This document shows, in pieces, positions 42,571 to 54,150 of a DNA stretch of 64,000 bases. Position 1 is the stretch's first letter. Each line of letters begins with the position of its first letter. A model generated the notes under the pieces. It was not told the DNA's origin and did not search any database. It saw nothing but the letters and a program-made list of their open reading frames with translations. The position numbers were made by a program, and so were the translations under genes. The DNA is from Strigamia acuminata (taxonomy: Eukaryota; Arthropoda; Chilopoda; Geophilomorpha; Linotaeniidae). The stretch covers positions 7,006,001 to 7,070,000 of the forward strand of contig OX442323.1 in the NCBI GenBank assembly GCA_949358305.1, written 5' to 3'.

Positions 42571-43188
42571 CCAAGGATAACATGGACACGCATCCTATTG
42601 ATTTGTTGTTCTGTGCACTGATTGGATGACAGAAATCACATGTCATTGCTTGCCAACTAAACTCTATTCCGAAAAGTACTTGAAATACTCCCATTGGTTG
42701 GGAGATTCATAACATCAGTATAAATGCATTGTGAGAAATAGTTCCCAAAATGCATCAATTGATTTGTTTATCGAGTTGATCGATTTGGTCTCACCGTGTA
42801 TAATGCAGGGGGGCCGACATTAGCAATTTTCGTCGACGAGATTTATAAATCTTTAGATTTAAAAAAGATTTATGGATTTAAAGATTTATTTGGGATTTAG
42901 CCAACCATGAACGAGATTTTTTGCGATTGTCGGTCCCCTCGGTATAATGTCAGCAGCCATTTTGTGTATTTGTTGTGTGTTTGCATAATGACGCACCAGG
43001 ATTGGTTGACTCAGTCATGTGATTGTAGTCATCCACAATGTGAATCTCCCAATCAATGGGAGTATTTCAAGTACTTTTCGGAATAGAGTTTAAGCATGTT
43101 TGTTACGTGTTGTCATCCCAGAATACATGTGGCGCCGTCGGTGGCAAAATGCATCGAACATGTGGATACGTGTCCATGTTACCCTTGG
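42571..43188. mobile_element. Nested inverted-repeat element downstream of gene I
   Basis: Inner arms 42659-42709 and 43041-43091 are 51-bp inverted complements with one mismatch. Outer arms 42571-42595 and 43164-43188 are 25-bp inverted complements with two mismatches. The segments between inner and outer arms (63 and 72 bp) are unlike each other. The centre has no coding capacity. The inner arm shares tactcccattggt with the element at 17262-17706. The structure suggests a young inverted-repeat element inserted inside an older one, or arms that have kept only functional blocks. It ends 28 bp from the stop codon of gene I. Confidence 0.65.
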
Positions 43189-43216
43189 TCCACGGTACAA
43201 TGAATGGAAACAAGTG

Positions 43217-46082
43217 TTACTTTTGTTCATAACTTTCTTTGGAATCTTCCATTGCTTGAACTTTGACTTTGCCATCATCAGACATTTGTTGTGCTTTGTA
43301 TATTTTCACTTTTCTTGGTTGGTCAAGATGTTGTGACTCAAATTGGGGTAAGATGTCTTCTCCACTGGGTGCATTTGGGTACTCCTCACTACCATAATCT
43401 TTGATGCTGATCGGATTGCTTTCCACTTGGTAGTCAGGCTTCTCCACACTAGATGGAGAGATGGCAGCTGATCCTAGGTGTGGAACATCTTGGAAAAAAG
43501 TTGCAAACAATAGATCTCCCGAAGGTTTGGCGTAGTATTGGTGGCTCGCTTCGGGTTTAGCGTAGTATTGGTGGCTCGCTTCAGGTTTGGGTATTGGATC
43601 CATGATTGAGACGGGAGATGAAAGCATGTAAATAAGTCCTCTGGAGTCGTGGTACAGAGATGGGGATGATGAATACTTTTTTTTGTAGAGTCTTGCGTTG
43701 AGCCCGTAGTAGTATGTCGCTTGGGAACAGTCGACGCTGTACCACCATTCACACACGAATGTCTTTTGGTTGAATACAGTTCCATTGCTGCATAGAAAAC
43801 TGTCTTTTCTGTGGTCAATGTCGCATTTATGATACACCTGTGGACAAAAATATGATTTTTTTCTAGGGAAATTGAGTTTTTTGCCCTTAGGTTTCGGAAT
43901 TCACGCTAAATCGAAACTTGCAATTAGAGCGTGTTTTTGCCAATTTCTTATGGTTCTAATTAACTGCACGCGTGTTTGTAGGATTTTTCTAGACTTGGGT
44001 TCAGTGTATTGTGCATTTAAGAGTCCAATTGTAATTATATTTAGATTTAGAGTGGGAAAAACATGTCCACGCTTGAGTTTTGCATCACTTTCCTTGTGGA
44101 CAAAACCAACAATTTTGGCACGCATTTCTCACACGTTCAATTTGGTTTCAGTGAGAAGTTTTGTGTAAATTACTAGCTATAGTCTAATTGCAGGGTCGTC
44201 AGTTGTCAATCTCAGACTAATTAAATACACCTTTCAAATTTTTTTTTTGGTTTTTCGTGCTATCTAATTAAATTAAAAATATTCCACACGCCAATAAAAG
44301 AAAATTTTAGTTTAAAAAAGAAAAAAAACATGAGAATGTTCTTTCGAGACAAGTCACGCAATGTGAAATTGGATAATTGATTTTTTTGTCGATAGGTGGC
44401 GTTAATGCGGAAAAATATGATTTCTGGATTTGTGTTAATACCTGACAGCCGAAGTGAGGATCTGCATAATAACCAGCCATTTTGCCTTCGCAATAAAAAT
44501 CATTTGGTGGAACTTGTGCTAAAGTTGGGTAATCTTTACCAGCGATACCTGGTAATGTGTTGATGTCGTAGTCCAGCGCGTAGTCAGAATACGATCTTTT
44601 CGAACTTAAAATGAGATGAGGTAATAGTAATAAAATTGGACCTGGGAATGTAGAAAGTGAAAAAAATTATGTCAGAGTAATCAAAACGTTTTAGAATCAT
44701 GTCAAAATTAAATTAAAGAAATAGGTTCCATTTTTTAAAAAAAAAAAATAGTTCGTTTTTTGCCGATAGTCGAGATGCGGGCGCTTGACGGTTAAAAAAT
44801 GGCGGGTTCGTTGTTTGCTGTTGTTTCGAGTAAAATCGAGTTTTAACCACAAATAACAGCAATATGGACTGTTTTGATATCTTACGAAGTTGAAATACGA
44901 TACAGAGATGACTACAGAGGGTTCGATCGTGTTTAAATCTGGGTTTAATTATGTAATTTTAAGTTTTTTAATTTTTACGGGAAACAAAGGTACAAATGAT
45001 TTTTGTTTTTTTGGATTTTCAGAATTGCAGTAATTTGATCAAACGAAGATGAATACGAAATGTAGACCACGTTTTACAAAGTGTGGGCTGAACACTAATC
45101 TCGTTCTCACACTTTTTCCATAAATTTTTGGAGTAAAAAGAAACCAGAATAAGTTGTATTACACAAATAACATCTCAAAACTGATGCGAAAAAATTGCTC
45201 GTTTGAATTTAATTGCCTCGAAAGCGATTATATCTAATCCTTTGATGGAGGCAGTGAACTTAATCATTGCTTCGTGATGATGACTGCAATTTTATCAGAC
45301 ATTTGTACCTTTTTTTGCGCTCAGTCTTGCGTTAAATGAGACTGCAAACTAGGTAAAATAACGTTTAAAAAAATGCACCTCAAATTGAAACGCACAAAGA
45401 AATGTTATTATTATATTTTAATAAAATTTTTGCTTTTTTCATTTTATTTTAGGATTTTTACGCCCGCAAAATGCCACTCCCGTCTAAATTAAAGATGTCA
45501 ACTTGCGTATAAACTGTAATTGGTGGATGATGACATGTAATTTGTGGCCCAGATTGAATTAAAACGGAAGGAAGACGAGATTGTCAGGTATAAAGCGTAA
45601 GATTTGATGAAATTGGGATGTTGGAGGAAGAATTAGGGGTCAAAAAGCGAGAGTTTTGTAAATTTCGCCATTAAAAGTTGTTTTATAGGTCACGTTTTGC
45701 ATTAGTGCCAGGTTGATCCAAAACTGTTCAGTGTTAGGACCTAATTTAGATTTATAAACATCCATTTTCAATTAAATAGTTCAATTTTTGCAGTTTTTTC
45801 TGAAAAATTTATATTTTTAAAGTTGAGTAATTAAGTTATAAATCAAATAATGTAGGACTAATTAGGTTTTTAATTCTAAAATATTTTTTAATCTGATTTT
45901 TTTGTTTTTTTAATTTATTTAGTACGTGGATTTTATGGAATAAATCGAGTGGAGATTCCGGAATGCGGGGAGAAGAAAACGTGAGTATAATGATTGAATA
46001 TTTAAGTTTGAGGAGTTTGAAGGAGGAAAAACGAGGATAAAACGAAACGAAACTCACCCAAAAGGATCGTTTTCCACTTCAT
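43217..46082 (-). CDS. Gene I: secreted CBM14 protein with long C-terminal tail, 281 aa
   Basis: A three-exon coding model (46058-46082, 44442-44641, 43217-43837) gives 281 aa. The first coding exon holds MKWKTILLG, joined in phase 1 to PILLLLPHLILSSKRS to complete the signal peptide. GIAGKDYP leads into the CBM14 domain (cysteines 59-112), split after GCQ in phase 0. Here the non-domain part is C-terminal: about 170 residues with a direct KPEASHQYYA duplication, then Ser/Pro/Glu/Asp-rich sequence ending in KESYEQK. A non-coding 5' exon is likely upstream, with a donor (GTAAGT) at about 46199 and an acceptor (TTTACAG) 11 bases before the ATG. The 1.4-kb intron 1 contains no recognisable repeat. 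Confidence 0.85.
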
Positions 46083-46289
46083 TCTTTTCTGCTGTAAATT
46101 TAAATTCAAAAAAAATTTTAAATTTTTTTTTTTTTAAAAATTTAAAATAAAATTGTCAGTTTTTTTAAATTGTGGAGAAAAATAATTGATCGACTTACGT
46201 AGGATTGTCCGGTTGGAGTTTATTTGAAGAAAGCCGACTAAACGAGCGTTTTACTCGACCAGTGGGATGTTATGTAATGAGTTGCGCAG

Positions 46290-48962
46290 AGCGGAGGAAG
46301 CGAGTGTTGGAAAGTGGAGCAAGGTGTAGCTCGAGAACACAAGTGATCAGCTGATGATGATGAGGAGGCGACGGCCAACGAGTTAATTTCACAATTCTGG
46401 GACTCGAAAAGCTGAATTATTATTTTAAATTTGTTTTTTTATTCAAATATTTTTGCCTCGAGACGTTTCTTACCTCATCCGTGACCGGAAGAGTGAGGGG
46501 CGTTGGTCATCGTAACAAAATCGATCTTTTTTGGTATAATAAGCCATTTCGAAATTATTTTATCGATTAAATTGGAGATAGAAATTTGTTTTTTTTAATG
46601 AATTTTTTTTTTTTGTTTTGGGAAAATTTTTTAATATTTTTTTTTTGTTTTTATAAAATTTTTTTTAAAATATTTTTTGTTTTTGAATTCAGGGTAACGT
46701 TTGGGTGTGTCTTGCATCTGTGGTGTTTTGAAACCATCCTAAGGTATTTATGTTTCGAGGAACCTTTTTTTTGGTTTGAAAATTAATATTTATGCGGAGA
46801 TGGTCAGTTTAGAAGGAAGGAAATGGATTTTGTGGTCATCTGGTTCCGTTTTGGGTTCATCAATGTTGGGAGAATTTTTCTAGGTTTGATTTTATAGACA
46901 ATTGTGGGAAATTTTAAAATTTAAATATTTTTATTATTTTTTTTATTTTTTTTTTTAAACTGAAGAATGGATTATTTGTTCCCATGCATCAATAATAATT
47001 GAAGTTGAATGGGGAACTATTAGCGACAGGTTAATGCCTCATATAACAACAAACTAAGCAAATTGAGCTTTGCTTGGGAATTTTGATTTTTTTGGTGTAA
47101 TTTATATGATTTTTTTTTCTAAAAAATAACATTATTTTTTTTTTTCGATGTAAAATACAGTCAAATCTCGTTATAACGAAAGTTCGTTATATCAAATTTT
47201 TTTAACATGGTGTTCTATGGCCAAACAACCAACCAAGCCATTTTTAAGTATTCGTTATAACGAAAAATTTGTTTTATCGCGGTTTGTAATAACAAGGTTC
47301 GACTGTACTAAATTTTTTTTTTCTAAAATGGAGATTTGAGATATAAAATTAATTAATATCTTATATCCTGGCTAAGGGGGAGAAAGAACTAGATTGTAAA
47401 ATTACAATCTTGTGTTGTAATTAACACATTTGATCGCTTGTGTTATTTAAGGAGAAAAAAACTCAAGTGATTGTTTTGGTGTAATGTATATGTGCCAGTG
47501 TTTTAGATAAGACTGTTTACATAAATATAATGGCTGAAAATTACTTCAATTTAAGTTGTTGTAATTGCTATGAATACAATTCTTTTAATGCGATATGTTT
47601 CTACCTTTTAGTAGAATATTAAAACCTAATTTGTAGAAAAATAATAGATGGGTTAAGGTCAAGTGTTTATCTTTATATCAATGAAACCGGAGGATTTCTC
47701 CTGCAAATAGACTTTTCCCTTGCATTCAAACGCAGCAACTTTTAGTGTTTATTCCAATTTCTAGAGTTAAAATTTTTTTTTTTTTAAAAAAAAGAAATAA
47801 AAAAGAAAAACAAGGTTAAGTTGAGGGAGTTGGTTGTCTTGTCTTTCGTACAGCAACCGTGCGTTTGCATAATTTAGTTAGGCTTCACTGCATATAAAAA
47901 CATGAAATGTTTTTCAACTGAAGTTAAATTTGGCGAAACTAACATCACGTAAGAAAAAATGTGATCACTTTGAAGAATATTTGAATTATTTATTCCCAAA
48001 AAAGTTGCAAATCAAATGCTTGTATTGTAAGGATCATTGAGTGGGCATTAAGTTACATTCTGGTGGACGATGAACTGTGTGTCAGCTATTATTGGCTAGA
48101 GATTAACCTTAACTAACCTGTGAACAAAACGATTTATGTTGTCTAAACAAACCTGGTTTCAATTTTTTTAAAAATCCTTTAGAGATTTAAGCCGGAACTT
48201 TTACTGTTGCCACCAGCGAAAAAAGGATTTAAAGTGTATTTAAAGTGACTCTGATGACCTCTAGTGACAGGGAGTAACACCATATGTAGTCAGCCGATAC
48301 TGATTTTGACCGATAAGGATCTGATATTTTGTCAAATTAACTTTATTTTTGCTGAAATGATCTTTTTTATTAAAAAATGTTATCTTCTAAAAATAATTTA
48401 TTTATAATTACAATAACCAGTTAAAAGTCCATTAGGTGCGTTCTAAGTTTCAGTTTATGCCGTTTATAAAATCGACTAAAATTGTACGCAAAATCGTGCA
48501 TAATCGTGAATGTGTTTGTTTTGAGGCCTGTTTGTTGTATTGTTTTTGTGTCGTGATCGTGCAAGTACAGGGTGATTAAAAATTCATTTTCTTTCATTTA
48601 ACCAAGAAATTGTGGTTGTGGCCTCTTATTTAAACATAATTTAGCATTTACTCCCGTTTTCAGAAGTGGATGCTTCACCTGAAAGTGTTTATGACACTTG
48701 AAAGTTTGATGTCGATCTAATTTTTCAGGTGGTCATTTTGAATTTGGTTGTAAAAACCAAAAGCCAGCATAAACCGATTCATAAGCCAATCAAGCCGTGG
48801 TTTGGGTTTTTGCGGTTCATGGTGATGGTTTTTGACTGTTTTGAGTTCATTCCGTTTATAGAAATTCTAAAAAACATAAAAACCGAAACTTTGAACGTTT
48901 GCATGATTTTTTTAAATTATCTAGTCAATAAAACATGCAGATCTGCGGATTTTGTTTCGTTG
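46290..48962. other. Gene-free stretch
   Basis: T-rich and A-rich sequence without a credible gene. It holds the short TA-flanked element at 47158-47305 and, near 48569, acagggtgattaaaaa, which resembles a mariner-type end but has no partner that I can see. Confidence 0.5.
47158..47305. mobile_element. Pogo/Tigger-like MITE, 148 bp
   Basis: It starts CAGTCAAATCTCGTTATAACGA, which is partly complementary to the right end (ggttcgactg), and is flanked by TA on both sides (47156-47157 and 47306-47307). Internal cgttataacg palindromes are typical of such elements. No coding capacity. Confidence 0.65.
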
Positions 48963-50284
48963 GGGATGGACTAATCGGCAGCTGTCAATCGTCAGCTGTC
49001 AGCTGGCAGCTGGCAGCTGGCAGCTGACGAATCGGATTATGTCGCTAATCCGCAAAAAACGCCGAAACTAATCGGCAGCTGGCAGCTGTCAATCGTCAGC
49101 TGCCGCCGATTTTTGGCTCCGGTTTTCGACCGTCAGCTGCGCCGGTTTTTGGCCGACAGCTGCCGGTAGCTGCGTCGGTTTTAGACCGGCAGTTGCGCTG
49201 GTTTTGACCGGCAGCTGGGCCGGTTTTGGGCCGGCAGCTGCCGGCGATTGATTTTTGGCGGACAGCTGGCGATTTTTGGTCGGCAGCTGCGCTGGTTTTG
49301 ACCGGCAGCTGGGCCGGTTTTGGGCTGGCAGCTGCGCCGGTTTTCGATCGTCAGCTGCCGGCGATTTTTGACGTACAGCTGACGATTTTTGGCCGGCGAT
49401 TTTGGCCCGACAGTATTTCATTTCATTTGTAGTATTTCATTTCATTTGTAGTATTTATTTCATTTATATTTATTAATTTATATTTGTATTCATTTGTATT
49501 CATTTATATTCATTTATATTCATTTATATTCATATATATTTATATTCATATTTATTTGTAGTATTTCATTTCATATTTTGTAGTATTTCACGTGTATTTC
49601 ATGTGTATTTCATAGCGCTGACGGTCGAAAACCAGCAGCTGACGGTCAAAAATTGTCGCAACTGCCAGTCGAAAATCGACGCAGCTGCCGATCTAAAACC
49701 GGCGCAGCTGCCGGTCAAATACACGATCGAAAATGCTGCCATCAAATTCAAAAATCGTCAGCTGTACGTCAAAAACCGGCGGCAGCTGTCGGCCAAAAAT
49801 CGGCGCATTAGTCCGCCAAAAATCGTGGCAGCTGCCGGTGAAAAATCGTCAGCTGCCGGCCAAAAACCGGCAGCTGTTGTCGGGCAAGAATCGGCGCATT
49901 AGTCCGCCAAAAATCGTGGCAGCTGCTGCTAAAAAATCGTGGCAGCTGCCGGTGAAAAATCGTCAGCGATCGAAAATCGCCGGCAACTGACGATCGAAAA
50001 CCGGCGCAGCTGCCGGCCCAAAACCGGCCCAGCTGCCGGTCAAAACCAGCGCAACTGCCGGTCTAAAACCGACGCAGCTACCGGCAGCTGTCGGCCAAAA
50101 ACCGGCGCAGCTGACGGTCGAAAACCGGAGCCAAAAATCGGCGGCAGCTGACGATTGACAGCTGCCAGCTGCCGATTAGTTTCGGCGTTTTTTGCGGATT
50201 AGCGACATAATCCGATTCGTCAGCTGCCAGCTGCCAGCTGACAGCTGACAGCTGACGATTGACAGCTGCCGATTAGTCCATCCC
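48963..50284. mobile_element. 1322-bp foldback element with 9-bp target duplication
   Basis: The ends are gggatggactaatcggcagc and its complement. The inverted arms match almost perfectly for about 285 bp and loosely for more. They are flanked by a perfect 9-bp direct repeat GTTTCGTTG (48954-48962 and 50285-50293). The arms consist of dozens of CAGCTG palindromes embedded in ccggttttggccgg-type units. The centre (about 49400-49610) is a T-rich cattt array. No transposase frame is present. A 9-bp duplication with long inverted arms is the pattern of Mutator-like (MULE) or foldback elements, and I favour a non-autonomous MULE-type element. Open frames inside are by-products of the repeats. Confidence 0.85.
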
Positions 50285-50293
50285 GTTTCGTTG

Positions 50294-50832
50294 AGCGCAT
50301 GTTTGGAGAGACTCGTGGACAATGTGATGAAAGCACTGGCCATGAGTTTTGATAAATTGGAAATATCAATATCTGAACAAGCTAACCCTACTTTAGAGCA
50401 AGGCTTCTTAAACTGTTAGTCGCGACCTCTTATGGGGTCATGTAACTGAATGTAGGGGTCTGAAATGACCTAAAACATATTTCTGCCATTTTGTACTACA
50501 TACCGGTATATCTATACACCCGGGGTCGCGAAAAATGTTTGATTTGTATATATACAAATATATACGTTTTAGCAACGTTTTCCCCTCGTTTTCTTTGGTT
50601 TTTTGGTGTTTTTTTCTTGTTTTTTCTGTTTTTATTTTCGTGTTTTTTTAGGTTTAATTTCTATTTTTTGGGTTTGTTTATTGGGGGATTTATTTGGTTT
50701 TTAAGTGTTTTTTTCCGTTTTTTTTTTTTTAGGTTTTTAGTCAGGTTTTTAAGTGTTTTTTTTCTGGACCTCAATTAAAATTTTCAATAGTATCCGAACC
50801 CCACTTAAAATTACTTGCCGACCCCTGACCTA
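50294..50832. other. Gene-free stretch with element remnants
   Basis: It contains a segment reading aaggcttcttaaactgttag then tcgcgacc near 50400 and, on the complementary strand, caggggtcggcaagt near 50815. Both recall hAT-type ends but are not inverted copies of each other. The region between them is T-rich. No gene. Confidence 0.4.
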
Positions 50833-51058
50833 CCGTATTCCTTCGAAGAAGAGCCGCCACTCTTATTCAAAACTGCAATTGTCCACCTCAACTTCGATTT
50901 CCGTTTTTCTTAAAAAAATAAAATATTTTTTATGTATTTAACATAACGAATATAGCGTACTTTCAACGTTCGTTGCGGTAATACGATATTTTAGCTTCGT
51001 TAGCTCTTATTCGAGGGTGGCTTCAATTCGAGGGCGGCTCTTAATCGAAGTAATACGG
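50833..51058. mobile_element. 226-bp MITE with TA flanks
   Basis: The left end CCGTATTCCTTCGAAGAAGA and the complement of the right end CCGTATTACTTCGATTAAGA match at 16 of 20 positions, with further similarity inward (gccgcc). TA dinucleotides flank both ends. No coding capacity; superfamily unresolved. Confidence 0.6.
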
Positions 51059-51467
51059 TATATAGCCGGGGTAGCGTGAAAATTTCTCGGACGAGAAGGG
51101 GTCATGAGTGGAAAAAGTTTCAGAAGTCCTGCTAAGCTTAAGAGGAAGATTTTTAGGATCTTTTTAAATGTCAGCTCTAGAGGGCAGCATTGTCCATGGC
51201 TGGTCAACTGGTGTTAGACATTTGAACTATAGTTATTGCTACTGTCTGTCCATAGGTGGCTATCTAAAGTTAATGTGCAGACGATTTGCAAAGAAATAAT
51301 TCACAATTTTAGATATGGACAATTGTAAATTTTTGACTAAAGTCACGAAAAGTAAACATAAGATTTTACAAATTCCATTAAGTAACTAATACAAGGAAAA
51401 GCTTTAGGAGTTTGAGATTCACTCATTGTGTATGGATTTGCGAATCAGCAAATCAAATTTTGAGATA

Positions 51468-51666
51468 CAGTAGAGCGACTATTATTCGAACGTCGGTCAT
51501 ACAGACAACCAGTTAATCGAATCCGTGGTGATCAACATTTTATCGACTTTTTAGCCGATTTTTATCGATTTTTTTGTTTTCGTGTACAATACAGTATGTG
51601 TATAATGCTAATGAATGACCAACTACCCATGTCCCCCGATCAGTACTGATAATCAAGGCTCTACTG
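51468..51666. mobile_element. 199-bp pogo/Tigger-like MITE
   Basis: It starts CAGTAGAGCGACTATTATTC and ends with the near-complement (gataatcaaggctctactg), with TA on both sides (51466-51467, 51667-51668). The complementary ends, TA flanks and regulatory-free interior fit a non-autonomous pogo-type element. Confidence 0.65.
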
Positions 51667-51689
51667 TATTCTGATTTATACATTCACAA

Positions 51690-52245
51690 TGAGATTTGCA
51701 TCAAATTTTTTTGTAGATTTGATAGATTTTTTTGTAGATTTGCTTGATTTTTTTGTAGATTTGCTTGATTTTTTTGTAGATTTGCTTGATTTTTTTGTAG
51801 ATTTGCTTGATTTTTTTGTAGATTTGCTTGATTTTTTTGTAGATTTGCTTGATTTTTTTGTAGATTTGCTTGATTTTTTTGTAGATTTGCTTGATTTTTT
51901 TGTAGATTTGCTTGATTTTTTTGTAGATTTGCTAGATTTTCACCTGATTTGTGAGATTTTTACCTGATATGCTAGATTTTTACTTGATTTGCTAGATCTT
52001 CACCTGATTTGCTAGATCTTCACCTGATTTGCGAGATTTTCACCTGATTTGCGAGATTTTCACCTGATATGCTAGATTTTCACCGGATTTGCGAGATTTT
52101 CACCTGATAAGTTAGATTTTTACCTGATTTGCTAGATTTTCACCTGATTTCCGAGATTTTTCACGTGATTTGCGAGATTTTCACCTGATTTGCGAGATTT
52201 TTCACCTGATTTGCGAGATTTTCACCTGATTTGCTGTATTTTACG
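51690..52245. repeat. Two adjoining 20- to 21-bp satellites
   Basis: From about 51707 to 51940, eleven copies of the 21-bp unit gatttgcttgatttttttgta occur almost without variation. They pass directly into a more varied 20-bp array, gatttgctagattttcacct and relatives, to about 52245. The shared gatttgct start suggests that one array was derived from the other. Confidence 0.92.
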
Positions 52246-54150
52246 CGGAAATTTGACGTACTTGCCTGTAAATATTTTTTATGCAAAATTTATGAATTCG
52301 CCTAAAAATGTCCTGTTTTTTTTTTATAAAAAAAAATGAATAAAAGCTTTCCTGCAGCTTTCATTTTCATAATACTTGCTTGTCTTATCAGTGAAGTCAC
52401 GTTAGTCCAATTAAAATGACATGTGTCAAATATAATAACAAAAAAGGAGAAATCCCACATAATTTATGTAATTCATCATTTAGTGGACTAATATGACATA
52501 ATTGATAAAAAAAAACATGTAATCCGAAACTGAATGCTGCAGGGAAGCCCCTTAATTATTTATTTATTCCTTTCTTTATATTTAGAAAGCAGGAAAACAT
52601 GGAGGTTTTGCATAAATAGCAACATTTATGACACATTTCCTTACTAATGGGTACAGATGCTGACAGCTGACAGGATATCCATCAAACGCTTTAATCAACG
52701 TGTACACGGTGACACATGACATGAATTACATGCCATTAGTTGTAATCTGGTACTACACCTGAGAGCCATACACGGAAACTCGATACATCTGTTATTCTGT
52801 TTTCACTGGAAGGGGAAATAAGTCAAGATTGGAGAAACGTGGAAAAATGCATCGTTGCTCAAGGGTGACTCGTGAGTGCGATGAGCGGAAGACGATTCAC
52901 GAGGAAGAGGAATTAAATCAATGAGAAATGAATGCACACATTTCGCTTCTCCATTTCCCACACGCCGAAGAATGGGGTGGAGTTGCTCCACCTCACAATG
53001 CAAATATGCGTTAAACTCGTTTTGATTTATCATTGCAGACAAGGAAGCCGCTTTGCTGCTTGCAAGAAATGGACGAGTGAGGAAAGCAAATGTTGGTCAG
53101 ATCGGATGACCGTGTTTGTTTTTTCTTTTTTGTTGATTCATTCACGAACATCCGCCAGTAATGTGAAGCTTTCTCACCAGGAAGTGAAACCACAGAAGCT
53201 GAATTTTTCGTTTTGCAAAAATGTATTTTATGATTTGGCTGTACACATTTGTCTGATTTATCATTCTGCGGGTGAACAGCTAGTTAAGAATCTTAAATCG
53301 AGGTTTTTCATTGAAATTCTGGCAACATGCGTAAAGTCATTTAGACTAAACAGCATTTTTGAACGACGTATTTAAACCGTTCTTATTAAACTTCCATTTT
53401 ATATGCGTGTATTTACACCACAAGGAATTGTGCAGTTTTGAGCTTGATGAAAAGTTACGCTGTGTTGTTGAGTCTCTGTATATAAATGTCGATTCTCGCA
53501 GTGGTCATGCGCACAACATTTAAACAACAAAACATGGGAAACTGCTATTTCTAAGGCTTTGGAAAGTTTATTTTTTTTAAATTCTTTGAGAAATATGTGG
53601 TGATTGTGGGTCATTTTCAGTCTGTCATTGATGACTAGTTTTTATTTGTTTATATGTAATGAACCAGTTGAATGTAGGTTCAGTGACTGACTGGATCCTG
53701 AGGCATCGATGTCAACATCCTGTCTTGTTATCTATTTGAATGATTGACGTTTTGTGGACATGTGAAGTCAGATTGAATTACACACTTGAACTGATAATTG
53801 AAATAAACAAAGATTTATTTATTTATTATTACATTGATATATTATATATAAGTTAATGACTGGGTGACCATGAATGGCACGCAATGATTTGGGACTACGC
53901 TTTATCAGTAAATCATGGAATAGTAATTAATAAAAAATAATAATAATATTGGGAGTTTATTGCACTCAACGAGTCGGACTTGGGGGGGTGATAAACGGGA
54001 AGGAATGACTGTTTTGTTACTTATCGGTCGGTTGAGCGATAATTCACCTTGCACCATGTTGAAGCATGAACATGAACTACTGATTGATGCCTTTGTGGCA
54101 ATGAGTTTCCCAATGATGAAGATCATGAGTCGTGAAAGTTGTTTCGGAAA
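52246..54150. other. Gene-free stretch downstream of gene J
   Basis: A 147-codon plus-strand frame (52932-53375) and a partly overlapping 79-codon minus-strand frame (52803-53042) show no family resemblance or splice context. A 29-bp copy of sequence from 2837 occurs at 53336-53364. The segment near 53880-54150 is the 3' flank of gene J. Confidence 0.45.

Noticed and set aside
49089-50151. Frames rich in PAAGQK or SCRPKT inside the foldback element
   Set aside because: They translate the CAGCTG/ccggtttt repeats of the element; none starts or ends with gene-like signals.
50397-50827. hAT-like element between aaggcttcttaaactg and its supposed right end
   Set aside because: The two ends are not inverted copies of each other and no 8-bp duplication was found.
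52932-53375. 147-codon plus-strand frame
   Set aside because: Length is compatible with chance, the composition is unremarkable, and another frame runs partly antisense to it; no domain recognised.
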